A model generated the notes under the pieces. That model was given only the letters and a program-made list of their open reading frames with translations. It was not told the origin of the DNA and did no database searches. A program made the translations under genes and the position numbers. From Steinernema hermaphroditum (lineage: Eukaryota; Nematoda; Chromadorea; Rhabditida; Steinernematidae): 64,000 nt of DNA. The stretch covers positions 8,060,001-8,124,000 of the forward strand of contig CM059622.1 of NCBI GenBank assembly GCA_030435675.1. The letters are read 5' to 3'. This document shows, piece by piece, positions 21,253-32,680 of the stretch (position 1 is the stretch's first letter; every line of letters starts with the position of its first letter).

Positions 21253-23976
21253 TCAGTACGGTTTGTCGCGCGGGCGCTTCAGCTGCACCTTGAGGCGCTT
21301 CATGCCGATCTGGAAACCATTCATCGCCTGGATCGCCGTCATCGCCGAGGCTGGGTTGTCGTACGAGACGAACCCTGAAGCGAGGTTACGGTAGCGGGCG
21401 GCGGGCGCTGTGTGTGGGGCGCCGGGACCGCAATGACAACGAAAAGCTACGAGAACACACACAGCGCCGACCACACTCGACAGAACGAAGAGAAGTTAAG
21501 ACGGAAAATACGGCAACAGAGGTACGGTACTCACCGAAGCATTTCGACTGGTTGGTGGCGCGGTCGATGAACACTTTGGCCGAGATAACGTGGCCGAAGG
21601 GGACGAACATCTGCGTGAGCTCGGCGTCGCCGAACTCCTGCGGCAGGTGGTAGATGAAGAGGTTGCACCCCTCGGGGCCCAGCACTGAAACGGCACACTG
21701 TAGGGCGAGGACGGACAGGATGTAGATTCTGTAGTGTAAGGGGTCGCTTCGAGAGCGGATCTGATCCGAGAAAAGCGGGAAACCTAACTTACGGCACTCT
21801 ATGAAGGGCTCTATCGATTTTCTGGATTTTCGGTAAAAAAAGAAACCCTCTTAGATTATATAGTATACGGTATGTCACGGTTGGAGTGTTATCGGTGGCC
21901 CCAAGCCCCATTTCGCCTAGAACAATCTGAAGCTCGTCATTTTCTTCGAGATCTCACCCTCTCATCCCTTGTTTTTGAGCGTCCACTTTTCCCGATGCAG
22001 CCCTTCCGGCGACTACCGTATCCCGTAGAAGGGGGAACTATGCCGTCTGCAGGGTGGTCCGTGGGGGGAGAGGAGTGTTTCGCACGAAAAATCGATTGGC
22101 GCGGACAAACGAACCTTCTTTCTGGCTGATTCCGGGAAGGAGCGCGGCGGCCTGCTGCACGGCGAGGGCCTGCTGGAGCGCCTGATTGTAGGCAACGGCT
22201 GCTGAAAGAGAGGCGAATCACCGACGAATTCATTAGGGCGGCGGGGGTAAACACTCGAAAATTTGGAATTCGATTTCGGCTGTTATGCGTGCACGCGATT
22301 TCGGCGCTTCTTCCGCTTTGATTAGTGCCAAAGGACCCAAAAGAGGCGAATCGCATGGGTTAATTGGCACGGCACTACAGTAACCCGAGGGCTGTTTTGA
22401 GGCGATCGACGACTCACAATTGTGTTGCTCGTATCCAATGAGCGGCGCGTAGACAGCGGCGGCTGCGGCGGCCGAGTAGGCGGCGCTCCGCTGGGGGTCC
22501 CCGCTGGCGGTGGAGGAAGTGGCCGCGCTGACGCCGAGAGCGTCGGGGTAGACGTCGCCGGAGGGCGTTGTCTGGGGCGTCGGGAGGGCGCCGAGTTGCA
22601 GGGAGGAGTTGGTGGGCGAACTCATCGCCTGGATCTGCTGCAGAGCCGCCTGGGCGATGAAGGAGCCCCCCGAGGCCGTGGCGTTCCCGTTGGATAGCTG
22701 AAAAGGACAGGATCGTGCTGGGATCGGCAGGGAGGGACCGTACCTGGGAGGCGACAGCCACCGGAAAGTAGGCGGAGGAGGTCTGCTGGGCGACGGCGGC
22801 GGTGATGCAGGCTTGTTGCTGCTGCTGCACCATCTGAAGGGGCCAATTAGAGGCGTCGAGGACCCGACGGCTTCGGGCACCTGCGCTTGCGCAAGCCTAT
22901 CCGGATGAGCCAGTCAGGGCGGGTGGGTACCTGTTGGTAGGCGTTGGAGTAGGCCTGGTTGATGAGCACCGGGTTGAGGAGTCCCATCTGCGCGGCCATC
23001 TGCTGCATGCGCCGCAGTTGGCGCTCCTTGTCCGTGTCGGCGAACTTGACGACGAGGCTCGACGTCGCGCCGCTCATCGTGGTGCTCCCGTGGAGGTGAT
23101 TGATCGCCATCTGCGCCTCCAGATGCGTCCCGAACTTCACGAACGCGCAGCCCTAAAGCGGCGTCAGGATCATGACCTGGCACGGAGCCCACCTTCGAGA
23201 CGCCGTCGGTGCCGCGGAGTACGGTGACCTCCTCGATCTTGCCGTAGGGAGCGAAGAGGAGGCGGACGTCGTCCTCCGTTTGCGTCTTCGAGAGCATCCC
23301 TACAAATAGCTTCCGGTCCTCGGCGCTGTTCTTCGGGGAGCCGGGGCGACTCTCCGTGTCCGCCGGCTTCACCTGCATCGCGCGGTTCATCTGCAAGGCC
23401 GAATAAGCGCTCGAGGGCACCGGGAGGGGTGCCAGGGGCACGTAGAAGAGGCCGGGATCCGAGGGCCACATGCGCTCGGCTCAACGGGGCGAAGACTGCC
23501 GAAGGGCGCGAAGACCCCCGAAAGCGGCCAAATCGCATTACCTCGGCGCATATTATGCGGCGTTTATCGGCCCCTCCCCTGATTTGGACGGCGCCACTTA
23601 CCCCGGGCAGAGTCTTGCGGTCGTGGAGGGCCGCCTGGCACTTGAGGGCGCTGTCGCGGTGGCAGTAGGTGAGGAAGGCGCAGCCCTTGTGCATGCCGGT
23701 GTACTTGTCCTTCAGGATCGTGAACTCGTAGATCTTGCCGAAGGAGTCGAGCAGCGGCCGCAGGTCCTTCTCCTCGAGATTCCGCGGGATCTGAAGCCCG
23801 GGATCGGTGAGAGCTGTGCAAGGAGGACTCACTTGGCCGACGAAGAGCTTGACGGCGTCGGAGTCCTTGACGGGAAAGCCGTTGGAGTCCGTGGAGGAGG
23901 GCCGCTCGGCCGTCGAGGCCGAGTTCGATGCCGACGACGACGTCGACGTCGCCGAGGAGGCGTTCGTCGCTACCAT
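21253..23976 (-). CDS. etr-1: CELF/ETR-1 family RNA-binding protein
   Basis: Encodes a three-RRM splicing and translation regulator of the CELF (CUGBP/ETR-3) family. RRM1 has KLFVGQ spliced to [14 protein letters not shown] and [17 protein letters not shown]2 has [18 protein letters not shown] and [16 protein letters not shown] long linker is rich in Ala, Gln and Ser ([19 protein letters not shown], a CELF signature). RRM3 has [31 protein letters not shown] and [20 protein letters not shown]. The protein ends KRPRDKPY, matching the CELF C terminus. Start taken at ATG 23976 (MVATNASS); an open frame extends 13 codons further upstream without an ATG, so an additional 5' exon is possible. In C. 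elegans two CELF genes exist (etr-1, unc-75); I favour etr-1 on the C terminus and linker, with some doubt. Confidence 0.9.
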
Positions 23977-25603
23977 ATCCTTCACAAAGCACGAAGACGA
24001 TTCACTCAGGGGCACATGAACGACTGTAGAAGATGACTAAGGGGGAGGCGGGGGACTACGATGGACTACAAGCAGCCACGGAGCGGAGACATCGACCGCG
24101 AGCCTCTGGGAACACGCGACCGGCTCGCGCACACTGCGACCACACTGACTGCCCCCCTAACGCCGCCGCCGGCGACCCGCGCGTACGCGTCGCGCACACG
24201 CGCATGGCTAATGCCATTAGCGACGGAAGCGCTTAAGCCCGACCCGGCCGGACCCTCCGAGGACCGAACAGGTGCTACCCTCGGCATTGGCTCGTGCAGC
24301 CCTGGCGCCTTCTGCTCCTCAGAAGCTCTGTGCTGAGGAGACTCTTCCTGAGTCCCCAGGGACTTCGAGGCGCGCTCCCATTAATCTCGGCGTCGCCGGA
24401 AGACCGTCCGATCCCCGAGCGTTTCTCCGCGGCGTAAATACAAATATCCGATAATTACCATTCGAAACTCGGGAGAAGACAACTTCTGGGGAATCATCTC
24501 AGGCTCTTCCTCGAAGGCGCATCTCTCGGAAGACGACCGTCTTGAACAATCGCCCCTTCAGTCCGTCCCCTGGCGCGTCGGCGTTCAAACTCGTCGTCCT
24601 TATTCTAATTTGTTTTTGTTTACTCGCCCCTCGTCCGCCGCCTCCAGTCGCCTCTGGATCGCGCTCCCCTAATTAATTTTCCTTCGACGCGTCCCCGATT
24701 TGGCGCATTTGTCGACGACAGCTGTCGCCTCCAGCTGTCGTTCTTCACCGTATCCCTCTCGATGACCGTGCGGACACACAAAAAAAAGTCGCCGAGGTCA
24801 CCAAGCTGGCCTCCTAGCGGCCAACGGGACCACCCGCGCCGGCGCTTCATCAAGTGGACTGGATTCGGGAACGGCGCCATCAATGAATTATGAAAGCGGG
24901 GGCGGGTACTCGGGCAGGGCGCGTTAGGCTCGCTCGCCAAGAGGCGGAGGATTGGGAAACCCTGGAATGCTTCCATACATGCGTCATCTGAGGGATTCGA
25001 AGGAGCCGAATGTGGACATCCACCATACCCTCAGCAGAAGAGCCACTCAGGCGTCGCTTTTTAATGAAAATGAAGAGGAAAACACCGAGCGCATGCTTTG
25101 CTGTTCAGATGTGCACCCTGAGTTTGATGCCCTACTGGATCGAGTCCGAAATCATCCAGGATTCTTTTTGCAGATGCGGTTATAAGATCGGAGAATTCGA
25201 AGGCGGCGCTCGTCGGGAGAGGCGGGTTGACCTTCGGAGAGGGCGGCGACCTGCGGCGGCCGACCGTTTACTGTACGACGAGAGGAAGAACGTAGGCGCA
25301 CTTCTGAAGGACAGGTTATGAAGCCGAAGCTGATCGATCCGAAGTCTAAAGTATCGAGTAAATACCGTAACCAATGATTGGTCAGAAATCAGTGTGCGTT
25401 TTGGTGTTTGGTATTTACATAGAACAACAAGAGAAAATGGTCTAAAACAGGTCAAAGGAGAGACATGCTGATGGGCAAGAAATGACAGTACACAGTGCAC
25501 ATAGCAACAGATCTTCTCTTGGAATGAGTGTGGTAAGGGTCCTGGGATTGCTTGCAGTCCGATCGCTTCTTTTCAGATATGAGTCTTCTGGATAATCCAC
25601 TGA
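23977..25603. other. Intergenic upstream of etr-1, possible orphan exon
   Basis: Mostly GC-rich non-coding sequence. An open frame at 24952-25185 (MGNPGMLPYMRHLRDSKEPN ...) has protein-like composition, with acidic NENEEENTER and then RVRNHPGFF, but I cannot identify it or link it to a neighbour, so it may be an orphan or alternative exon. No other gene supported. Confidence 0.3.
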
Positions 25604-25793
25604 CAAGGGAATGTTGCCAAGTGCCCGACGAGGATCGGGATGAGATATGGTGGGGGTGATAGAGCTTGGCGTGGGCAATCACGCGCGAACCGAATCCCGT
25701 GCCCTCAATCAAGGTTCACTACCTAAACACCCCTCGAAAGTTAGGCCCATACGAATATAGTCGACTTCGGCAGCGCTGATGAGAACGTATGTA

Positions 25794-25866
25794 TGGCCGA
25801 GCTGGATAGTGCCTTGGCCGACATTTTTGTGGTTCAGGTTCGACTCCGCTCCGGCCCATATTTTTT
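25794..25866 (+). promoter_or_regulatory. tRNA-like Pol III A/B boxes, left arm
   Basis: Box A TGGCCGAGCTGG (25794-25805) fits the tRNA consensus TRGCNNAGYNGG at every position. Box B GGTTCGACTCC (25837-25847) fits GGTTCGANTCC at every position, 31 bp downstream. A T6 run at 25861-25866 would terminate Pol III. The flanking 7-nt segments do not pair as an acceptor stem, so it is tRNA-derived and not a tRNA gene. Confidence 0.65.
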
Positions 25867-26552
25867 CTTCTCGCTTCTCCAACATATTTAAATTTGTTTG
25901 CTTCCCCGCACTCAATCCTATCCTAGCTTCGGTTATGAATGCTATCAATATTTAGCTCCTCCTTACAAAGGTATGGTAAAACATGTAATGCTAAGATCGA
26001 TGCGAGATTAGGGGCAAACGGTAGGTCTATGTGAGTATACAAAGTGTGCAAAAAATCAGCTGCCCATATGCGCTTTAAGTCCGTCAAAAAGAGATGCGGC
26101 GTCCTTTCTCACCGATGTCACAATCGTTTCTCACCGGTGATTCCCAAGTGACCAAGTGTATACGTAAGCTCCCAATTTTGTTGTGGTTGCAAAGTGTTCA
26201 TACATTTTCTCTAGGATAACGGTCCGACAGATCACTGTCCACCTATCATGTATACCTCAAGTATATAGTTTGGCAATTGAGAATCACCGGTGGGAAACGG
26301 ATTTCCAGTTGCTTGGAAAGAATACCGCATCGTTTTTTGATGGACATAGAGCGCATATGGGCAGCTGATTTTATAGCTGTTTATATACTCACCTAGGCCT
26401 ATCGCTTGCTCCTACTCTCCCGTCGATCTTAGCTTTACATGTTTTACCGTACCCTTGTATGAGGAAGCAAAATATTGCTTGCATTCATAACTGAAGCTAG
26501 GATAGGATTGAGTGTGAGGAAGCAAACAAATTTAAATATGTTGGGGAAGCGA

Positions 26553-26627
26553 GAAGAAAAAATATGGGCCGGAGCGGAGTCGAATCTGAACCACAAAAAT
26601 GTCGGCCAGGGCACTATCCAGTTCGGC
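26553..26627 (-). promoter_or_regulatory. tRNA-like Pol III A/B boxes, right arm
   Basis: The mirror copy of the left-arm unit, read on the minus strand: TGGCCGAACTGG and GATTCGACTCC, each one mismatch from consensus, followed by TTTTTT. The left arm keeps perfect boxes while this arm has drifted. Confidence 0.5.
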
Positions 26628-26822
26628 CATACACACGTTCTCATGAGCGCTGCCGAAGTCGACTATATTCGTATGGGCCTAACTTTCGAGGGGTGTTTAG
26701 GTAGCGAACCTTGATTGAGGGCACGGGATTCGGTGTGCGCGTGATTGCCCACGCCAAGCTCTATCACCCCCACCATATCTCATCCCGATCCTCGTCGGGC
26801 ACTTGGCAACATTCCCTTGTGA

Positions 26823-27204
26823 GTCGGAATCGAAACCTTCAGACTCTAAATGCATGCCTAGATGCTACTGGAAGTGGCCGGCACCTCGGACGATCTACAG
26901 GTTCCTCCACTTTGCCATCGCTCTGAAGAGGGTCTGAACCCATCGTCGGTGCCAGGACAGCTCAGAGCCCTGAGGGCACATTTGAGCTCTAGGGCTGTAG
27001 ACGCGGTGGAACCCTTCCGTGTCTCAGAAAGAGGGTCCTTAACCCCGACAGGACCACCCACATCGTCGACACTTTGTTTCTAGCTCGGAGATGTCTCTGC
27101 GCACAGTGTCTGTCTGACTCTCTACGTTTACCGTCTCCTGTATCTCTCTCGTTGCAGATTCCGCTCCATTCGGCCGATTCGATTTCGAGGAGAGCGGTGC
27201 TTCA
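26823..27204. other. Intergenic, upstream of HEAT-repeat gene
   Basis: Nothing recognised in 26823-27080. Positions 27160-27245 look like exon sequence after a CTCGTTGCAG acceptor; two frames are open and I cannot choose the true 5' structure of the downstream gene. Confidence 0.3.
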
Positions 27205-29316
27205 ATGATCGACTATTCGATGATCAGCTGGATGATCTGCTGGGTACGTCCCCAACCCTTCTACCGTAATTCTTCGTGTTCAGTGCTTGTTCGGCTTCCT
27301 CCGATACCTCGTGCCATTCATGCCGAAACGGAGCGTCGCCTTCTACTCAGAAGACCACATCGAAGAAGTCCTCCCGCGGAAGGCAGATAGAAAGCGGAAG
27401 TCCCTTCGCAGACGTCCATCCCAAGAAGATGTAAAGAGGGCACGGGTGAGCCTCAACCGCAGCTTCCCGGGCCTCGAGGTGAAGGGCCACGAGTTGGAGG
27501 AGAGCTGCTACAAAGACAACGAAGGCAAAATCGTAATAGAGAACAATCGCGTTTCGCGTAGATTCTGGAACTCGGACATTGGGGACATCTCGGAAAAAAC
27601 TCTGGGGAAGTACGAATCTCTGCGCAGAGTGGTCGAAGAACCCATCGCCACTCGATTTTCGGACGAATCGTCAGAGGGGGAAGGTTCGGACGAGTCGGTA
27701 GGACGGACGCTCGAGTCCTTCGAGTCCCTCCTGGTCCTCGAGTCCGAAACGTCCCTTTCGTCCACCAACGGCTTGCAGCCTCTCTTGGGCGGAGAAGTTG
27801 CAGTCATTGAACACACCGAGAAGCCATATCGCGATGAATTGCTCGAACTCATTGCAAGACTTTGTGTAAGTATTTATGACCTTTGCTTTTTATATTCTTT
27901 TTTTAGCCTGATATAGAAGCAAGTTCCGTTGAATCTTTTCAACTCGTGGAGAGCGGACATTTTGATGATGTGGATGTCGTGGAGTGTTTCGTCTATTTCA
28001 GCGACATCGTCAAAGCTGCGCATCCGGGAGATATCCCGCTTCTCCATAAGTTCTACACGAACTGTCTCGAAGTAATAATTTTTTTTTTCGTGGTGATCAT
28101 TGTTCTATTACCGGTACTTTCCAGAAGGGCAACCCTTGTGTCATCGCCAAGTTCTTACATATCGTCAATGCTGATCCATCCAGGATCGACTTTACGGAAG
28201 TTATTTTTGCCGTTTTCGATCGCTTCACGACTGATGCCGTGAGCGAAACTGTCAGGGAGAACCTGCTTGAGTGTCTTGCAGATTTAACTGCGGTAAAGCT
28301 TCCTGTAGAGAACAATTTACTTTTCCGATTTTAGACTATCCAGGGTAACGCTGAGAATCTTTACCATATGGTCGCTCGGATTGGTACTTTCCCTCCTCCT
28401 GAAAGCCAGTACAACTGGCGCTACTTTGAATGTTATCTCCGGTATTGCCTTTAATGTGTCTAAGGAAAATGATCTTCTTGTTTAGACAGTGTTGCGATAT
28501 CGTCATGATGCCAGTATGTGTGGAACAGCTAATAAGTGTCTTTGCGGACGCCGGTGTTCATGCAGCAATACATGGTAAGCCTCAAGTGACTAACATGTGC
28601 AGTTTCTGTTTTTAAAGACAAGCGTTGTAAAGTGCGTGAACGGGCAGCACAGCTCCTTGCCCGGATCGTGTCCCGTCTCGTGGCTCTTGAAGGCGATCCG
28701 GAGGGAAATCCCGTTGGAAGGAAGGCGATTGAATTCAATGAGCATCTTCTACGCACGTTCGCCAATAGAGACAAGGAATGGAGACAACGACAAATGTGAG
28801 CGTTCTCCTAAATTGGGGTTATATTTGCGAATTCAGTTACGCGTACATCATTGAAGTAGTATTCGCTGAGAACCTTCTTAGCGAGAAGCAATTTAACGAG
28901 CTATTTTCCGTTCCGTTCTTCATCAGAGTGCTGCATGACCGTGAGTATATAGGTATTCCACTAATATTTTACGTATGGGTCTTGTTTTAGCCATCCCGAA
29001 TATTCGTCTACAGTTCTGTCGTGCTCTGCTTTGCTCAGATCCAAACGCATTCTCAAGTTTTGGAATGTGCGTGGTCACGAAAATTCATTTAAAGAAGCTC
29101 TCGGAAGAGGATAAAGCGTTCACAGTCCGCCAGCTCGCTTCGGAGGCACTTCAACACTTAGGAGGTCTTTCTATTGAATACGTGGAAGATGACGATGTAA
29201 GGACCGCCCGTGAAGGGAACTTCGACGAAATCGAAGCGGATGAAGACGGCGGAGATCCCGACACAAACGAATCTGACGATAGTGGAGTTCAAACGGCAGA
29301 GGAGATCAGCGGGTAA
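27205..29316 (+). CDS. HEAT-repeat protein, PP4/PP2A regulatory-like
   Basis: A multi-exon gene. The N-terminal part is basic then acidic and serine-rich (PKRSVAFYSEDHIEEVL, FSDESSEGEGSDESVG). The rest is helical repeat: LVESGHFDDVDVVECFVYF, CVIAKFLHIVNADPSRI, VRERAAQLLARIVSRLVAL, RQIYAYIIEVVFAENLLS, then PIPNIRLQFCRALLCSDP. The protein ends in a very acidic tail (FDEIEADEDGGDPDTNESDD). The 'cannot move, whole-helix' HEAT pattern with acidic ends recalls protein phosphatase 4 regulatory subunit R1/R4 scaffolds, but I recognise no diagnostic motif. Start is uncertain: 27205 gives an in-phase first exon, and MPKRSV at 27317 is an alternative. Ends TAA 29314-29316. Confidence 0.6.
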
Positions 29317-29595
29317 AACGAAGACATTAGGTTCGCTTTTTATATGATGGATGGATGTCATATTACTGCGCTGGAATACATGGAACAGTCATTTCTGTGT
29401 AAAATCTGCAAACGAACATTGTCACAGAACTGTCGAGAGCTATTCCTAGTATTCGCTAGACACACGTTATTTTTATTTATTAGCGATAAATATCTATTAC
29501 ATTAGCAGTATAATACCTGTAGAATGATATGTTAAATACAGTGACTTGAACGAATGTGGGAAATCCTGGGTGCTGAGATCATACGCTTGTATGAC
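29317..29595. other. Convergent 3' ends
   Basis: Short AT-rich spacer between the HEAT-repeat gene and the convergent palmitoyltransferase. It contains several AATAAA-like and GATAAATA motifs (about 29485-29515). No gene. Confidence 0.4.
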
Positions 29596-30961
29596 TTAAA
29601 CGTCTTTGGACGTCATTAGAAATACGTTTTGAGCAATTTCAGCAGTGAAAATGTTCCGATTCCAAAATTGAGGGAATATGAAGTTAAGGAACCAGTTGCG
29701 ACCAAAAATGAGAGCTAAACGCTCCTTGAGGTTGCTACCATCACCGGCTAGGTTGTGCTTCGTTCGGTAGTTGTGGTAATCGAACATTGTGTAACCCTGA
29801 GTAATGTAGAAGATCTGTAAGAAATGATTGTTTGAAGGTTAGGACAGAATTCAAACCTGGGCACAAAAGAATCCAACAGCGGCAAAATTAGCTGAAATTC
29901 CCGACTTCACTTATACAGAAGCGTGTGACAGAATGTACCTGAGATGGAGATGCAGAGAAGAACCGAGAGGAAGACATGGAAGCCATTCAGATTGCCAAGG
30001 AGCCACTGGATGCATGCGAATGGCGCTAAGTAGATCACGTACCCATACTTCGAATTTGGCGCGACATAGGAGTTCATATAGGCAAGCATGTAGCTGATCC
30101 CGTACAGGGCTCCGATGCACACCCAAAAGAGAAAAACGACGAAATATCTCTGAACGGAGTCACTGTCCTCATACGTCCTTCACTGGTCGTAAATACTTGA
30201 TTTCCGATGCCTATGCAAGCTCCTGTCATGAAGCAGTGATGATCGCAGCGGAGAACGCAGACGCCACAAAGCGGACAGTGGTGACTTCTTCGTGGGGCGT
30301 TCATGTTGCACTCGTGACAGAACCTTCCCGATTTCCCATCGTTCAAGGAGGCAGACCCTTCTTGAGGTGGTGAAACCGCCCTCGGGAGCAAACTGGAGCT
30401 GTTGAGTGTCCAGTAGGATACCTACAACTTCGGACCGAAGCGTGAAGAGCGTAGAGAGATTACATACCTTGTTGATTCGCATGGTAAGCTGAATGAGCAC
30501 AAGGTTGGCGCACACTTGGAAAATGATGATTGAAGCGGCGAAGATGGGAAGCTGACAGTCGTCGTACAAGGCCGGACATGTTCCTAAAACGAACAATGTT
30601 ACTACCACAAACGGTTACAGTAGTATTCGGTTCCTTATCCTAACCACACACACATAACTGTCTGTCAGACAAACACTGCAGACAGTTGAAATCATTTTGG
30701 TGGAAGGGATCAGTGTGAAGCGGTGTGAAATAGTGGGAAACCGACTTCATACAGGCCGGCTAGACAAATTGATTGCCACGGTCTCTAGCATTTGACAAAT
30801 ACCGAGATTTGTCTAAGTCCAATTTACTTACCAAATATGTTGACAGCAGCAAGGGCCACAATCATAAACAGCGAATAACACACTCCAATAAAGTTCAAAC
30901 ATCCGTAGACCGTTTGCTTTCTTCTCTCTATGAAAGAGAGGATCCGAGAAATCAGAAACAT
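29596..30961 (-). CDS. DHHC palmitoyltransferase (ZDHHC24-like)
   Basis: Encodes an integral membrane S-acyltransferase. The first exon (ATG 30961) gives a transmembrane helix (GVCYSLFMIVALAAVNIFG). A second helix is QLPIFAASIIIFQVCANLVL. The cysteine-rich catalytic domain reads CHECNMNAPRRSHHCPLCG, then CVLRCDHHCFMTGACIGIGN, with the DHHC active-site tetrad intact. Two further helices follow (FLFWVCIGALYGISYMLAYM; LSVLLCISISG) and a C-terminal exon ending FLMTSKDV (stop 29596-29598). The short CRD with a GxGN(Q/Y)R exit resembles the ZDHHC22/24 branch, but which nematode dhhc gene this is remains open. Confidence 0.9.
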
Positions 30962-32121
30962 GTCTCCGAAAACTGAAAGAAGACGGAACAAAAGGAGAGT
31001 TCGGCCGCTCTACAGAGCAGACGAGACGGCTGTTCAGTCTTCTCACAGACGAAATTTAAAGACAGATTCGTCGTGTGTGGCCGGTGACGTTATTTCTTGT
31101 TTCATTTTTGCGTTTTCGGAAATCGCCGTTCCTTTTCCGCTAATCCTCCGATCGTCGCCTCTGTGGCCCCGTGTTCCTCTCCTTCTTCGCGATTTTGTAA
31201 GATTCTTTCGACGACGGCCACGATATTTCATCTGGTTCTTATCGTTAAGTGCAAAAATTACATATGTAGGAAGCCCTTATTTCTTATTCATCTATGTTGA
31301 TATTGTATATTGCATTTGTTCTGCAGTTATTTCTGTTCTTTCTATTCTCCAAGGAGCACATCGCTTTTAACATTAATCCTTTCAGGAGGTAAGATGCTCA
31401 CCACCCTGGGAACCCATTCTTTCCAAGTTCTGACACTTACTCCCTATACTGTTCTCCAGGCGGAGGAATCAAGAATGAAACAACGGAGGGGAGCGTCTTC
31501 CACTACACAAATCGTTTCGCCTCCAAGGGCTACTCGGACTACTTCAATTAGGTAAATCGACCGTATATCTGGCTCCCACTCCGCCATTCAGATCGGTTCC
31601 GTCGTTTGCTTCCGGGACGTCGATTCGTGAGTGACGCTCGTGTTTGACGGAAAAGGGTATGTACCTATGCATGTGTTACGGTTTCACAACAGGGTTTATT
31701 CAGGGCGTGTACTGAGTCACCAGAAGTTAGTGAACACCACGACGCGATCAAACCAGCACAGTCTTCCGCATCGCAGGCGGGAAGTCGATGAGAGGTGACG
31801 GATTGAGCAAGAAAAAACAGTTCTCAATTGCCACAGTTTCATAAAGTGGCCATCAATCATAGTTTATTATGGCGCACCGACAGTCCTTATAGCCTTTTTG
31901 GTGATTGTGTGTCGACTTCCATACGGTGACTAGTTTCGAAGCCGTTGTGCGCGTAGTTCGATCACCTTTTGATCGATCGAATTCACTTTCTGTCGTTCTT
32001 GTATTTGTCGGCGTATTCGTGAGTCTTACCGCGGCATGGTCGTTTTGCCGCCACGGATTCCTTACAGTTCCTGAACCTTTAGCAGCTTACATTGTCATCT
32101 ACATGGTTGTTTTCATGTGGT
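30962..32121. other. Intergenic; divergent promoter side of DHHC gene
   Basis: Apart from the candidate coding exon at 31460-31551, this stretch is AT-rich and shows no recognisable gene. A hydrophobic open run at 31297-31370 (MLILYIAFVLQLFLFF...) resembles a signal anchor, but its phase does not fit the exon at 31460. Confidence 0.35.
31460..31551 (+). CDS. Candidate terminal exon of unidentified gene
   Basis: After a clear TTCTCCAG acceptor the sequence reads GGIKNETTEGSVFHYTNRFA then SKGYSDYFN and a TAG stop at 31549-31551. The composition is convincingly protein-like. A preceding exon in phase could be HHPGNPFFPS (about 31396-31425) across a 33-nt intron, but that exon lacks a good acceptor. 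I do not recognise the protein. It would be transcribed divergently from the DHHC gene. Confidence 0.35.
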
Positions 32122-32680
32122 GTGCGATAAAGTCTCACTCGTGTCGCGGTGGCGAGCGGTCGGTCCCTCCGGTCGCTCTCTGAGCGTCGGGTTGGTCAGA
32201 CAGCAAACCCTGTGGCAGTTGTGAGTGGTCCGGCTTCCAGAGGGAATTGGGACACCCGGAAGCCGTAGTCCCACCACCGCTGACAACGAGATGTCCGACG
32301 CTAGAAATCCGACGCCCGACGCTGCGTGAGATGTCATCCCGAAGGTCACCGACGCTCTGAGGACACCAATACTGAGGAAGACGCAACCCCCGAACCACGG
32401 ACTCATCTCTCCGTAGCAGATGCGAGCTCAGAAGCCTCCTCTGACGCAGAAGCCTCCTCAAACGCCCCGAGAAGAAGAAGTTCGGCCGCCATTTCCGGAG
32501 TTTCGCCGATTCGCAGATGCCCCGTGAAGCGCGCCGTCTCCCACCGGTTCGACGTCAACGCCGTGCCAGGAATGAAGCCGTCTACAAGTGATATCCTCTG
32601 TTGTCTATTAATCGGTATCATGCAAGGCGTAACGCCTTTGATTCATGAAGTAAAATCGTGAAAAAAAAATCGTGCGATAA
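32122..32680 (+). mobile_element. tRNA-derived SINE, copy 1
   Basis: The element is 32131-32671 and is flanked by an exact 9-bp duplication GTGCGATAA (32122-32130 and 32672-32680). Its head reads CACTCGTGTCGCGGTGGCGA then GCGGTCGG, resembling the 5' half and box A of a tRNA-Ser/Leu. Its tail ends CATGAAGTAAA plus an A-rich run. Variable-length target duplications plus a simple-repeat tail mark a retroposed element. Related copies lie at 45139-45660 and 47124-47636, and a head fragment near 49229. Open frames inside are not conserved as protein. Confidence 0.8.

Larger units (their letters stand above)
25601..26822. mobile_element. 1.2-kb palindrome, CAAGGGAA family copy 2
   Basis: The element proper is 25604-26819. 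It begins CAAGGGAATGTTGCCAAGTG, ends in the reverse complement, and is flanked by a 3-bp TGA on both sides (25601-25603, 26820-26822). Its two arms, about 550 bp each, are near-perfect reverse complements, closing on a short centre near 26150-26260. The outer TIR through AAGTGCCCGACGA is shared with the 520-bp palindrome at 6554-7073, so both belong to one TIR family with 3-bp duplications. Each arm carries a tRNA-like Pol III promoter (see separate entries). The mirrored open frames on the two arms (IAFITEARIGLS...) are a by-product of the palindrome. Confidence 0.85.

Noticed and set aside
21414..24015. Long plus-strand open frames opposite etr-1
   Set aside because: They are shadows of the GC-rich minus-strand RRM exons.
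25709..26714. Mirrored 79-codon open frames (FITEARIGLS...) as a conserved protein
   Set aside because: They are the two arms of one palindrome, so conservation reflects the inverted repeat, and the tRNA-like unit overlaps them.
32113..32461. Open frames across the SINE copies as a gene
   Set aside because: Frames are not conserved between copies and are interrupted differently; the TSDs and tails show a retroposon.
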